Shown here piece after piece: positions 1 through 5,173 of a stretch of DNA of 5,211 bases. Under the pieces are notes generated by a model. It ran no database searches, was not told the origin of the DNA, and saw only the letters and a program-made list of their open reading frames with translations. The translations under genes and the position numbers were made by a program. Origin of the DNA: an uncultured Bacteroidota bacterium (lineage in GTDB: Bacteria; Bacteroidota; Bacteroidia; 2-12-FULL-35-15); contig CAILDT010000930.1 in assembly GCA_903833025.1 (NCBI GenBank), forward strand, positions 1 through 5,211, written 5' to 3'. Position 1 is the first letter of the stretch. The number at the start of each line of letters is the position of its first letter.

Positions 1-876
1 ATTTATTTTTCCAAAAACATCTTTGTTTGTTTTGTCTAAATCATAACAAATCAACAGGAAATTAAATTCAGGATTTTCGAGTATATCATCTGTGTATTCG
101 CCACCTTCTGGTTTTGTGATTGTTAAATCTTTTATCTTTGGGTCAATTCCTTTTTTGGTAACTACCGTACGAGCGGGAGGAACAAAATCAAAATTCTTAT
201 CCCAATCTTTAGGCCAAGCATCATACTCTTTTTGTTCTCCTGATTTTTTATTTTTCAACGTGTAATAGAATTTTACTTCATCGGGTACACCACCTTTCAT
301 TTGTTCCGGAATGTTTTTCCCGATTGCATACGGACGGAAATCCATTATCGGTAAATAGTTATAGGTATAAATTGGAAAAGCAATAGATGCTGCCAAAAAT
401 AATACGAGCAAAGAATTGCGCATTTTGTTTCCAAATATAGGATTGATGTATTGTTTTCCCATAAATAGAATGATTACGGAAACCAACAATATCAAATCTT
501 TGGAGAAAGACATCCAAGGTGTTAAGTGCCAGAAGTCGCCGAAACAGCCACATTCCCGAACTTTATCGAAATACGCAGAATAAAAAGTAAGGAACGTGAA
601 AAATATTATCAGCAACAAAAGCAGCCATAGCGTTAGTTTTCTTCTTACTCCTAATAATAACATAAAGCCCAATGCTATTTCCAATATGCATAAAAACATT
701 GCCAGTGGCGTAGCAATAGGAATAAAGTATTCGAAAAAATGAAGCGACTTTGCAAATATCTCGAAATACTCTACTAATTTATACGAGAACCCTAATGTGT
801 CGTTTGCTTTTATAAAGCCCGAAAAGATGAATAAACCACCTACAAATATTCTAAAGATTGCTGTTATTATTTTCAT
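1..876 (-). CDS. DoxX-like membrane protein, BT_3928 type (partial, C-terminus off the window)
   Basis: The frame is open for 292 codons from ATG at 876-874 to the window edge, so the C-terminus is missing. The N-terminal half is a multi-span membrane protein with hydrophobic segments at about residues 5-22, 55-75, 82-102, 127-140 and 154-172. The segment F-S-G-F-I-K-A near residues 18-24 is typical of DoxX proteins. A C-G-C-F-G-D motif at 109-114 provides a CxC pair like that in MauE/DoxX-related redox membrane proteins. From about residue 175 a soluble region begins, and the last visible residues (F-N-F-L-L-I-C-Y-D-L) resemble the first strand of a thioredoxin-like fold. From memory, BT_3928-type proteins are about 370 residues and carry such a domain. 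The gene lies 32 bp downstream of the DUF1599 gene and has no strong ribosome binding site, only AAGAA. A role in envelope redox chemistry is inferred; the substrate is unknown. Confidence 0.9.
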   Translation of the reverse strand, partial: MKIITAIFRIFVGGLFIFSGFIKANDTLGFSYKLVEYFEIFAKSLHFFEYFIPIATPLAMFLCILEIALGFMLLLGVRRKLTLWLLLLLIIFFTFLTFYSAYFDKVRECGCFGDFWHLTPWMSFSKDLILLVSVIILFMGKQYINPIFGNKMRNSLLVLFLAASIAFPIYTYNYLPIMDFRPYAIGKNIPEQMKGGVPDEVKFYYTLKNKKSGEQKEYDAWPKDWDKNFDFVPPARTVVTKKGIDPKIKDLTITKPEGGEYTDDILENPEFNFLLICYDLDKTNKDVFGKIN

Positions 877-882
877 TTCTTA

Positions 883-912
883 ATTGTTTATCGATTATTG
901 ATTATTGTTTAT
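883..912. repeat. short overlapping direct repeats in the DUF1599/DoxX gap
   Basis: ATTGTTTAT occurs at 883-891 and again at 904-912. Between and overlapping them, GATTATTG occurs at 893-900 and 900-907. The repeats fill almost the whole gap between the two minus-strand genes and overlap the TAA stop of the upstream gene. They look like replication-slippage products in AT-rich DNA. I see no hairpin or promoter here, which fits co-transcription of the two genes. Confidence 0.5.
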
Positions 913-1457
913 TCACTTAATTTTATTAATGCAAAAACACTGTAATTAATCATATCATTAAAGTTGGCATCCACTCCTTCGGAGATTAATGTTTCGCCGT
1001 TATGGTCTTCAATTTGCTTTATCCGTAGTAGTTTCATCAGTATCAAATCGGTTAAGGAACTTAATCTCATATCGCGCCACGCTTCGCCGTAATCGTGATT
1101 TTTGTTCTCCATCAAACTCTTTGCCTCTTTTGCATATTTATCAAATAATTTACTCACTTCGTCAAAAGGAAGTTCCATTCGTTCATCATTTTTAAATCCC
1201 AATTGCATTAACCCGATGATGCAATAGTTAATGATACCGATGTATTCGGAGGTAACGTCTTCATTTATTTTTTTTATTCCTTTATCTTCTATATTTCTTA
1301 TCCGTTGTGCTTTTATAAAAAGTTGGTCGGTGATGGAACTGGTGCGGAGAATTCGCCAGGCGGTTCCATAATCTTTCATCTTCTTTAAAAATATATCTTT
1401 GCACGCCGATATTGCGGTGTCGTATTGGGTAGCAGTTTTATTTACAGTCATAGTCAT
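909..1457 (-). CDS. DUF1599 family protein with two copies of the domain
   Basis: From ATG at 1457 the protein has 182 residues. It consists of two copies of one unit, at about residues 27-87 and 120-180, spaced 93 residues apart. Each copy has the pattern D-Y-G-x-A-W-R-x-x-R-x-S-S-x-T-D, then K-x-x-R-I-x-x-I-E-D, then a helix containing I-N-Y. This is the DUF1599 signature; as I recall, Pfam also names the family as nucleotide-modification-associated. The acidic and basic residues conserved in both copies could form a paired site, but the biochemical function is unknown. The frame also opens at TTG (1463) and offers a second ATG at 1451; 1457 is chosen as the first ATG. There is no Shine-Dalgarno sequence, as is common in Bacteroidota. 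The gene is divergent from folP with 28 bp between starts and is followed by the DoxX-like gene, a grouping I recall from other Bacteroidota genomes. Confidence 0.88.
   Translation of the reverse strand: MTMTVNKTATQYDTAISACKDIFLKKMKDYGTAWRILRTSSITDQLFIKAQRIRNIEDKGIKKINEDVTSEYIGIINYCIIGLMQLGFKNDERMELPFDEVSKLFDKYAKEAKSLMENKNHDYGEAWRDMRLSSLTDLILMKLLRIKQIEDHNGETLISEGVDANFNDMINYSVFALIKLSE
1374..1401 (+). promoter_or_regulatory. candidate Bacteroidota-type promoter for folP
   Basis: TATCTTTG at 1394-1401 matches the TAnnTTTG -7 consensus of Bacteroidota exactly. A partial -33 element (TTTC at 1374-1377) lies 16 bases upstream, shorter than usual. The predicted start near 1407 would give a leader of about 80 nt before the folP ATG. 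The site lies inside the 5' end of the divergent DUF1599 gene. It is the best plus-strand match between there and folP, but the -33 box is weak. Confidence 0.35.
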
Positions 1458-1485
1458 TATCAATTCAACAATTAATTTTTTTAAA

Positions 1486-2346
1486 ATGCGACCGCAAGAT
1501 ACAGATTTTTATAAAAAGATAGACCAGATTTTTAATCCTAAAGCAGAGCCGATGGTGATGGGGATTTTAAATATTACTCCCGATTCGTTTTACGATGGAG
1601 GTAATTATTTATTGGAAAAAGATTGGCTTCAACATACCAAACAAATGGTGGGCGAGGGTGCTGATATAGTTGATATTGGTGCGTTTTCGACTCGACCAGG
1701 TTTTGAAACAATTTCTTTAGAAGAAGAAGAAAAACGTTTGTTGCCGGTGGTTATTTCTGTTCGAAAACATTTTGCTAACGTACTTATTTCTGTTGATACA
1801 TTTCGTGCTACTATAGCCGAAAAAGCAGTGGATGCGGGCGCAAATATTATAAATGATATTTCTGGAGGCACGTTTGATGATGCTATGTTTGCTAACGTTG
1901 CCCGATTAAATGTGCCATATATTTTAATGCACATAAATGGAGATTTGAAAACGATGCACGAAAAAATTATTACTGATGATATTGCAGAAACTATAAATGA
2001 ATTTTTTGCGAAGCAGATAAATAAACTTCGAGATAAGGGGTTTAATAAAATTATTATTGACCCCGGCATTGGATTTGGAAAAACCATAGAACAGAATTAT
2101 GAAATAATAAACAACATATTTCAAATAGATTTTTGGGACCTACCTATTTTAATTGGCATTTCCCGAAAATCTTTTATCACCAAATCATTAAATATAAAAA
2201 CTGAAGATGCGCTGCAAGCTACTTCCGCTTTGCATAATATATGTATTGACAACGGTGCAAAAATATTACGAGTGCACGATGTGAAAGAAGCAAAACAATT
2301 GATTGAACTGAAAAGAAAGTTTAAGGAATTTGGGATTCATTATTAG
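1486..2346 (+). CDS. folP: dihydropteroate synthase
   Basis: The enzyme condenses 6-hydroxymethyl-7,8-dihydropterin diphosphate with p-aminobenzoate to form 7,8-dihydropteroate in cytoplasmic folate synthesis; it is the sulfonamide target. From ATG at 1486 it has 286 residues, a normal length. Diagnostic motifs appear in order: M-G-I-L-N-I-T-P-D-S-F-Y-D-G-G at 25-39; D-I-V-D-I-G-A-F-S-T-R-P-G at 60-72, which includes the mobile STRPG loop; S-V-D-T-F-R at 102-107; N-D-I-S-G-G at 123-128; M-H at 148-149; D-P-G-I-G-F-G-K at 192-199; G-I-S-R-K-S at 224-229; R-V-H-D-V at 262-266. All the pterin and p-aminobenzoate site residues I can judge are present, so it should be active. The frame is open upstream to a TTG at 1399, but those residues are the antisense of the DUF1599 gene and do not belong to the family. 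The leader is A/T-rich without a Shine-Dalgarno sequence. Confidence 0.96.
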   Translation: MRPQDTDFYKKIDQIFNPKAEPMVMGILNITPDSFYDGGNYLLEKDWLQHTKQMVGEGADIVDIGAFSTRPGFETISLEEEEKRLLPVVISVRKHFANVLISVDTFRATIAEKAVDAGANIINDISGGTFDDAMFANVARLNVPYILMHINGDLKTMHEKIITDDIAETINEFFAKQINKLRDKGFNKIIIDPGIGFGKTIEQNYEIINNIFQIDFWDLPILIGISRKSFITKSLNIKTEDALQATSALHNICIDNGAKILRVHDVKEAKQLIELKRKFKEFGIHY

Positions 2347-2363
2347 TCCAAAGTTGTGTTTCC

Positions 2364-2402
2364 AAAAAAAAATCCCGCTCTAATTAAAGAGCGGAATTTT
2401 TT
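2364..2402. terminator. bidirectional hairpin terminator between convergent genes
   Basis: CCGCTCT at 2375-2381 pairs perfectly with AGAGCGG at 2388-2394 around the 6-nt loop AATTAA. The stem is preceded by nine A (2364-2372) and followed, after AA, by six T (2397-2402), so it has a T tract in either direction. It lies 18 bp after the folP stop and just past the stop of the convergent gene at 2421. It should terminate both transcripts. Confidence 0.9.
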
Positions 2403-2420
2403 ATTATACTTTCTTTTCTG

Positions 2421-3404
2421 TTAAGAAACTACAGCTGTTTTAGCTACGCCAAATGCGCCTGAAAGTTTCGGATGTTTAACATATACATATCGTGCAAACA
2501 GCACTATTTGCATCCCCACAGCGGTTTCGCCCAACGAAAGAATAAAACGTGCATCTGAAACTACCTGGTGATTGATACATTGAAGCGACGTAGCCGGAGC
2601 AGCATCGCCTGGCTTGATAACCGAATACGCAAGCTCAATATCCACACCCACAGCAGGGTTTGGGTATATCTCCATTTCCTCTTCCTTTATTTCTCCCACC
2701 TCATTATGCAAGCTTGTGGTGCTATCGCAGGTGCAACAATGCACATTTACATCATCTATGTAATAATATGCACTCCCTAATGTTGTACCCGAACCGTGAA
2801 CGTGAGTGGTATCAGTTAAAGAATCTGAAAAGAAATTTCCAATAATAATATATTTCTCACCTCCGTGCGAAATATACTGCCCATAAATCTCAATCCACAA
2901 GGAGTCATCACTTATAACATTTGTGTAATTAATTTGAGGTATATAAGGTAAAGGTGCGCCTCCTGGAATATATGTATGTGAGTCCGAAATATACATTCCT
3001 ATATTATTTACAGCAAATTGTGACCTATTGGAATGATTCACATAAAAACTAATACAATACTGCTGATGGTCAATTAATGGTGTGTCTAATTGTACTTGTA
3101 TATATTCCCTATAATTATTTAATGAATTATCATAAAACCCAGCTCCCCCATATCCATTACCTGAATGCGGATTTTGATAACCAAAATTATTTGCTGGTAC
3201 TGCGGTTGTCTGTGTAACAACACAAGTATTAAAAGCATCTGAAGAGCCACTGGAAGGAGTATCCCAAGGAGCTACGTCTCCATAGGCAAATCCATTACCT
3301 AAATCATAACAAGTATCAACTATTTCAAAACTTTGATTAGGAACAAGGTTTTGTGAATAGCATTTAAAAACTATGAAAAATGATATAAAAAATATGTTTT
3401 TCAT
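2421..3404 (-). CDS. chimeric secreted protein: ectodomain of a T9SS cargo with a foreign C-terminus
   Basis: The 327-residue protein starts at ATG 3404. Residues 1-17 look like a signal peptide (M-K-N, hydrophobic core, C-Y-S before Q18). The K before C15 argues against a lipoprotein. Residues 19-226 match the neighbouring 315-residue paralogue along their length: N-L-V-P-N-x-S-F-E, P-W-D-x-P-S, G-Y-Q, E-Y-I-Q-x-Q-L-D-T-P-L-I, N-I-G-M-Y, G-G-E-K-Y-I-I-I-G-N-F, and I-D-D-V-N-V-H-C-C-x-C-D-S-T. The acidic linker and E-I-Y-P-N-P-A (245-251) that open a T9SS sorting domain are present. From residue 252 the sequence is unrelated to that domain for 76 residues to the stop. The tail segment (2421-2651) is about 45% G+C by hand count, against about 32% in the ectodomain. 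The tail recalls the C-terminal Ig/Fn3-like part of other Bacteroidota proteins that end near an aromatic and A-R-Y motif, though only from memory. Without a sorting domain, export past the periplasm is doubtful. The ectodomain function is unknown. Confidence 0.85.
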   Translation of the reverse strand: MKNIFFISFFIVFKCYSQNLVPNQSFEIVDTCYDLGNGFAYGDVAPWDTPSSGSSDAFNTCVVTQTTAVPANNFGYQNPHSGNGYGGAGFYDNSLNNYREYIQVQLDTPLIDHQQYCISFYVNHSNRSQFAVNNIGMYISDSHTYIPGGAPLPYIPQINYTNVISDDSLWIEIYGQYISHGGEKYIIIGNFFSDSLTDTTHVHGSGTTLGSAYYYIDDVNVHCCTCDSTTSLHNEVGEIKEEEMEIYPNPAVGVDIELAYSVIKPGDAAPATSLQCINHQVVSDARFILSLGETAVGMQIVLFARYVYVKHPKLSGAFGVAKTAVVS

Positions 3405-3419
3405 TTTAAAAACTAAAAC

Positions 3420-3434
3420 CTTTGTACAAAGCTG
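3420..3434 (-). promoter_or_regulatory. palindrome with degenerate -7 element ahead of the chimeric gene
   Basis: CTTTGTACAAAG (3420-3431) is a perfect 12-bp palindrome in the 33-bp gap between the paralogues. On the minus strand it overlaps CAGCTTTG (3434-3427), one base off TAnnTTTG. The same TTTG...CAAAGG segment precedes the other paralogue, so the leader was probably duplicated with the gene. It may give the second gene its own start site. As a terminator it would be weak. Confidence 0.35.
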
Positions 3435-3437
3435 GGG

Positions 3438-4385
3438 CTACTGTTTAATAAACTTTTTCCTCATTATTCCTTTCTCTGTTCTCACTTCTATAAAGAATAA
3501 TCCTTTGGGTAAAGTACCTATATCTACTTCTGTTGCGGTGTTCGTTATTTTTGTTGTATTAAGCATTTCTCCTAACACATTATAAATTGTTACTTTGCCT
3601 TCTCTTTGTTGCAGGGTTAGGGTTATACTTGTTGTTGCAGGGTTGGGGTATACCTCCATTTCCTCTTTCTTTAATTCTCCCACCCCCAAGTGGCTTGTAC
3701 TATCACATATACAACAATGCACGTTCACATCATCTATAAAGTAATATGCTTCTCCTAAAAAGCCACCAGTATGTATTGTATCGGTAAGTGAATCAGAATT
3801 AAAATTTCCAATAATTATATACCGCTCGCCACCGTGTGCGGTAAATTGCCCATATACTTCTGTCCAATTTAAGGTATCTATTACATAATTGGTGTCTTTT
3901 ATTTGTGGTATAAAATTTAATTCGCAAGTTGTGGATGAATTAGTATGAGTTGTAGAAAAATACATTCCTATATTTCGAATCCCTACCAACGACCAATTTG
4001 AAAGATTAACATAGAAACTAGCGCAATATTTTTCATTCGCAATTAATGGAGTGTCTAATTGAATTTGTATATATTCAATGTAACAAACCCCGCCCGAATG
4101 ACCATAAAATGCTCCTCCAACATAACCATTGCCAGTTCTCGGATATTGATATCCACGAAAGTTAGAAGGAACAGCATTATTGAGTGCTAAGGTTGAACAA
4201 GTATTAAACAAATCGGGGGTGCCTTGAGAAGGGATGTCCCAAGGAGGCGAATCATTAACTATACCAATAGTGCCAGGGCAATTACTGTTTTGTTTTACTT
4301 CAAAACTTGGGTTTGGAACTAAGTTCTGAGAAAATGAACGCATCATAACAACGAGAAACAGTAATATGTAAATTATTTTTTTCAT
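3438..4385 (-). CDS. secreted protein with T9SS type A C-terminal sorting domain
   Basis: The 315-residue protein starts at ATG 4385. Residues 1-19 form a signal peptide (M-K-K, hydrophobic 4-15, S-F-S before Q20). The ectodomain, about 21-228, starts with N-L-V-P-N-P-S-F-E and ends with I-D-D-V-N-V-H-C-C-I-C-D-S-T. This layout is common in Bacteroidota surface proteins of unknown function. After a short acidic linker, V-Y-P-N-P-A-T-T-S-I at 245-254 opens the sorting domain. It continues through I-Y-N-V-L-G-E and L-P-K-G-L-F-F-I-E-V and ends in basic K-K-F-I-K-Q. T9SS type A signals have this form: the domain directs outer-membrane translocation and is usually cleaved. No T9SS machinery lies in the window. 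It is the intact member of a tandem pair; the copy 33 bp downstream has lost the sorting domain. The ligand or substrate is unknown; binding to carbohydrate or another surface is only a guess. Confidence 0.92.
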   Translation of the reverse strand: MKKIIYILLFLVVMMRSFSQNLVPNPSFEVKQNSNCPGTIGIVNDSPPWDIPSQGTPDLFNTCSTLALNNAVPSNFRGYQYPRTGNGYVGGAFYGHSGGVCYIEYIQIQLDTPLIANEKYCASFYVNLSNWSLVGIRNIGMYFSTTHTNSSTTCELNFIPQIKDTNYVIDTLNWTEVYGQFTAHGGERYIIIGNFNSDSLTDTIHTGGFLGEAYYFIDDVNVHCCICDSTSHLGVGELKKEEMEVYPNPATTSITLTLQQREGKVTIYNVLGEMLNTTKITNTATEVDIGTLPKGLFFIEVRTEKGIMRKKFIKQ

Positions 4386-4393
4386 AAAGAAAC

Positions 4394-4425
4394 AAACACC
4401 TTTGCAAATGTATGCAAAGGTGTTT
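4394..4425. terminator. perfect 13-bp hairpin between the 73-codon and 315-codon genes
   Basis: AAACACCTTTGCA (4394-4406) pairs exactly with TGCAAAGGTGTTT (4413-4425) around a 6-nt loop. It starts 8 bp after the stop of the 73-codon ORF and ends 8 bp before the 315-codon start on the minus strand. A T-rich but interrupted run (GTTTCTTT) follows it on that strand, so it may be a terminator for the short gene. The loop region also contains TACATTTG (4412-4405, minus), an exact TAnnTTTG match, so it may instead carry the promoter of the next gene. The structure is certain; its role is not. Confidence 0.6.
4405..4412 (-). promoter_or_regulatory. candidate -7 element for the 315-codon gene
   Basis: TACATTTG, read on the minus strand, fits the TAnnTTTG consensus exactly and lies 19 bp before the ATG at 4385. 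A T-rich stretch (TTTTC) sits about 17 bases further upstream and could act as a weak -33 element. Transcription would start only about 12-15 nt before the gene. The same block, with one mismatch, precedes the paralogue. Confidence 0.4.
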
Positions 4426-4433
4426 ATAGAAAA

Positions 4434-4655
4434 TTATTTTACAATTATCAGTTTATCCGATTTTACTTTATCACCATTTACTGTTGCGCCAGCAACATAT
4501 ACATTTCCTCTAACGTCAATAATTGTTTTGCTTTGTACAAATAAATACTGCATTCCTTTAGGTGTGCTCCAATCGGTAAACATATTGGAATGAGTTTGTG
4601 AATACGCATTTGTTATTAAAATAAATGCGGTAATAAGTGTGTAAAGTTTTTTCAT
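4434..4655 (-). CDS. short exported protein, probable N-terminal remnant of a beta-propeller-repeat protein
   Basis: The 73-residue ORF starts at ATG 4655 after an A-rich leader typical of the phylum. Residues 1-19 are a clear signal peptide (M-K-K, hydrophobic 5-14, A-Y-S before Q20). The mature 54 residues contain W-S-T-P-K-G and then D-V-R-G-N-V-Y-V-A-G-A-T-V-N-G, followed by D-K-L-I-I-V-K. This is the shape of one SBBP/beta-propeller repeat (D-x-x-G-N-V-Y-V-A-G ... I-V-K-Y), which occurs in many copies in large T9SS cargo proteins. Here the frame stops right after I-V-K, where such proteins normally continue with Y and more repeats. Reading past the TAA shows no further repeat. One blade cannot form a propeller, and no sorting domain remains, so this is probably a truncated gene. 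A genuine short secreted protein cannot be excluded. Confidence 0.65.
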   Translation of the reverse strand: MKKLYTLITAFILITNAYSQTHSNMFTDWSTPKGMQYLFVQSKTIIDVRGNVYVAGATVNGDKVKSDKLIIVK

Positions 4656-4716
4656 TTTGTTTTTGTTTTTGAGGTTAGTTAATTGTTATTATTTATTTGT
4701 TTTAAAAATTCGTAAA

Positions 4717-4890
4717 TTAATTGCCTGCCGCCACCACAGCCATACTTATAAGAACACAAAGAATTATCACCCCAATACTTATTTCTTTCCAGTTAAAAAT
4801 TCTTTTTTCATTAGGTAATAATAGCATAAAGAAACAAGATATATAATATCTTATTATTCTTTCTTTTGTTGCCCGTTGTTTATTTTTCAT
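4717..4890 (-). CDS. small single-span membrane protein, 57 residues
   Basis: ATG at 4890-4888 opens 57 codons ending in TAA at 4719-4717. The N-terminus is strongly basic (K2, K4, R6, K9, R11, R14). A short hydrophobic patch, Y-Y-I-S-C-F-F-M-L-L-L at 15-25, is followed by a charged turn (P-N-E-K-R, 26-30) and N-W-K-E. A convincing membrane segment spans 37-55 (I-S-I-G-V-I-I-L-C-V-L-I-S-M-A-V-V-A-A), and the protein ends G-N. By the positive-inside rule the N-terminus would be cytoplasmic. I do not recognise the family. The ordered layout of charge and hydrophobicity in AT-rich DNA favours a real gene, but length alone does not prove it. The 61 bp to the next gene hold no clear terminator, so the two may be co-transcribed. 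Its start lies 10 nt after the T tract of the structured element upstream, which could control it. Confidence 0.45.
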   Translation of the reverse strand: MKNKQRATKERIIRYYISCFFMLLLPNEKRIFNWKEISIGVIILCVLISMAVVAAGN

Positions 4891-4900
4891 TCACTTGTAT

Positions 4901-5030
4901 AAAAAAATCGCGCGAGCTAATAGTCATTATCTGAAAAGAGGTTCCGCGAGGACCCACCACCAAATAAGCTACGCCCGCGCTTTCGCGAGCGTTAAACTTA
5001 TTCTAGGTGGTAAAAAATTTTCGCGGATTT
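4901..5030 (-). other. structured element with T7 tract, probable RNA or 5' leader of the small membrane gene
   Basis: Read on the minus strand from 5030 to 4901, a closing stem joins AAATCCGCGA (5030-5021) to TCGCG-C-GATTT (4915-4905): ten pairs with one bulged base. The second arm runs directly into seven T (4907-4901). Inside lie the long hairpin at 4956-5011 and a short one at 4940-4954 (GGTCC, loop TCGC, GG-A-ACC with a bulged A). A further weak 4-bp dyad (TAAT/ATTA) sits at 4918-4929. The folded part is much richer in G+C than its flanks. It matches no riboswitch, tmRNA, SRP RNA or RNase P signature I know. It could be a small RNA ending in an intrinsic terminator, a regulatory leader for the 57-residue gene starting 10 nt later, or a dispersed palindromic repeat. 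The structure is seen; the function is inference. Confidence 0.5.
4956..5011 (-). repeat. 56-nt near-complete hairpin
   Basis: ACCACC (4956-4961) pairs with GGTGGT (5006-5011), AATAAG (4963-4968) with CTTATT (4997-5002), and ACGC-C-CGCG (4971-4979) with CGCG-A-GCGT (4984-4992) around the 4-nt tip CTTT. On the minus strand the position pairs 5003/4962 and 4988/4975 become G.U and U.G wobbles. This gives 22 pairs with one 2-nt bulge and one small internal loop. On the plus strand both are C/A mismatches. The asymmetry favours a functional minus-strand RNA. Confidence 0.85.
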
Positions 5031-5105
5031 CTTTCCAAGATTTAGTTAACGCAATTCGTTATTATTTTTTCTGTTTTTTTGTTTACATTTTCTTCTTTCA
5101 ATTAA

Positions 5106-5156
5106 TTAATGAAACGAAAGTAGAAAAAATAGTTGAGACAAAAGAAAATAACTCAA
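5106..5156 (-). CDS. possible 16-residue leader peptide with TTG start
   Basis: TTG at 5156-5154 lies 5 nt after a very strong ribosome-binding sequence and opens 16 codons ending in TAA at 5108-5106. The product would be a hydrophobic peptide rich in F and L (M-S-Y-F-L-L-S-Q-L-F-F-L-L-S-F-H). It precedes the structured element and the small membrane gene on the same strand, the geometry of a leader peptide. An ORF this short can arise by chance, so the call rests almost wholly on the ribosome-binding sequence. Confidence 0.15.
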   Translation of the reverse strand: MSYFLLSQLFFLLSFH

Positions 5157-5161
5157 TAAGT

Positions 5162-5172
5162 ACCTCCTTTCT
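5162..5172 (-). promoter_or_regulatory. perfect extended Shine-Dalgarno sequence
   Basis: On the minus strand AGAAAGGAGGT is complementary over 11 nt to the usual 16S rRNA 3' tail (ACCTCCTTTCT). Nothing similar precedes any other gene in the window, and genes of this phylum mostly lack such sites. The only nearby start is the TTG at 5156. Confidence 0.4.
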
Positions 5173-5173
5173 T

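Noticed and set aside
1399..1485. Upstream extension of folP from TTG with a hydrophobic N-terminus
   Set aside because: These bases are the antisense of the start of the DUF1599 gene, and dihydropteroate synthases have no membrane segment. The ATG at 1486 gives the normal length.
1629..2124. Minus-strand open frames of 152 and 66 codons
   Set aside because: They are shadows of folP, whose conserved motifs fix the coding strand.
2568..2845. Plus-strand open frames of 61 and 70 codons
   Set aside because: They lie antisense to the chimeric secreted gene and have no recognisable features.
2421..3404. Lipoprotein signal at C15 of the chimeric protein
   Set aside because: The residue before the cysteine is lysine, which breaks the lipobox, and the paralogue has an ordinary signal peptide without cysteine.
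3421..3430. Gateway att-site core (TTTGTACAAA), suggesting vector sequence
   Set aside because: Only the 10-nt palindromic core matches; the flanks differ, and the sequence is explained as a variant of the leader block shared with the neighbouring paralogue.
4901..5030. Transposon-derived miniature element with terminal inverted repeats
   Set aside because: The ends are inverted repeats of about 10 bp, but I find no target-site duplication outside them. It is kept only as an alternative to a structured RNA.
5151..5172. End of a 16S rRNA gene, because the plus strand reads CCTCCTTTCT
   Set aside because: The bases before it do not resemble the conserved 16S 3' region, so the match is limited to about 11 nt and is better read as a ribosome-binding sequence on the other strand.
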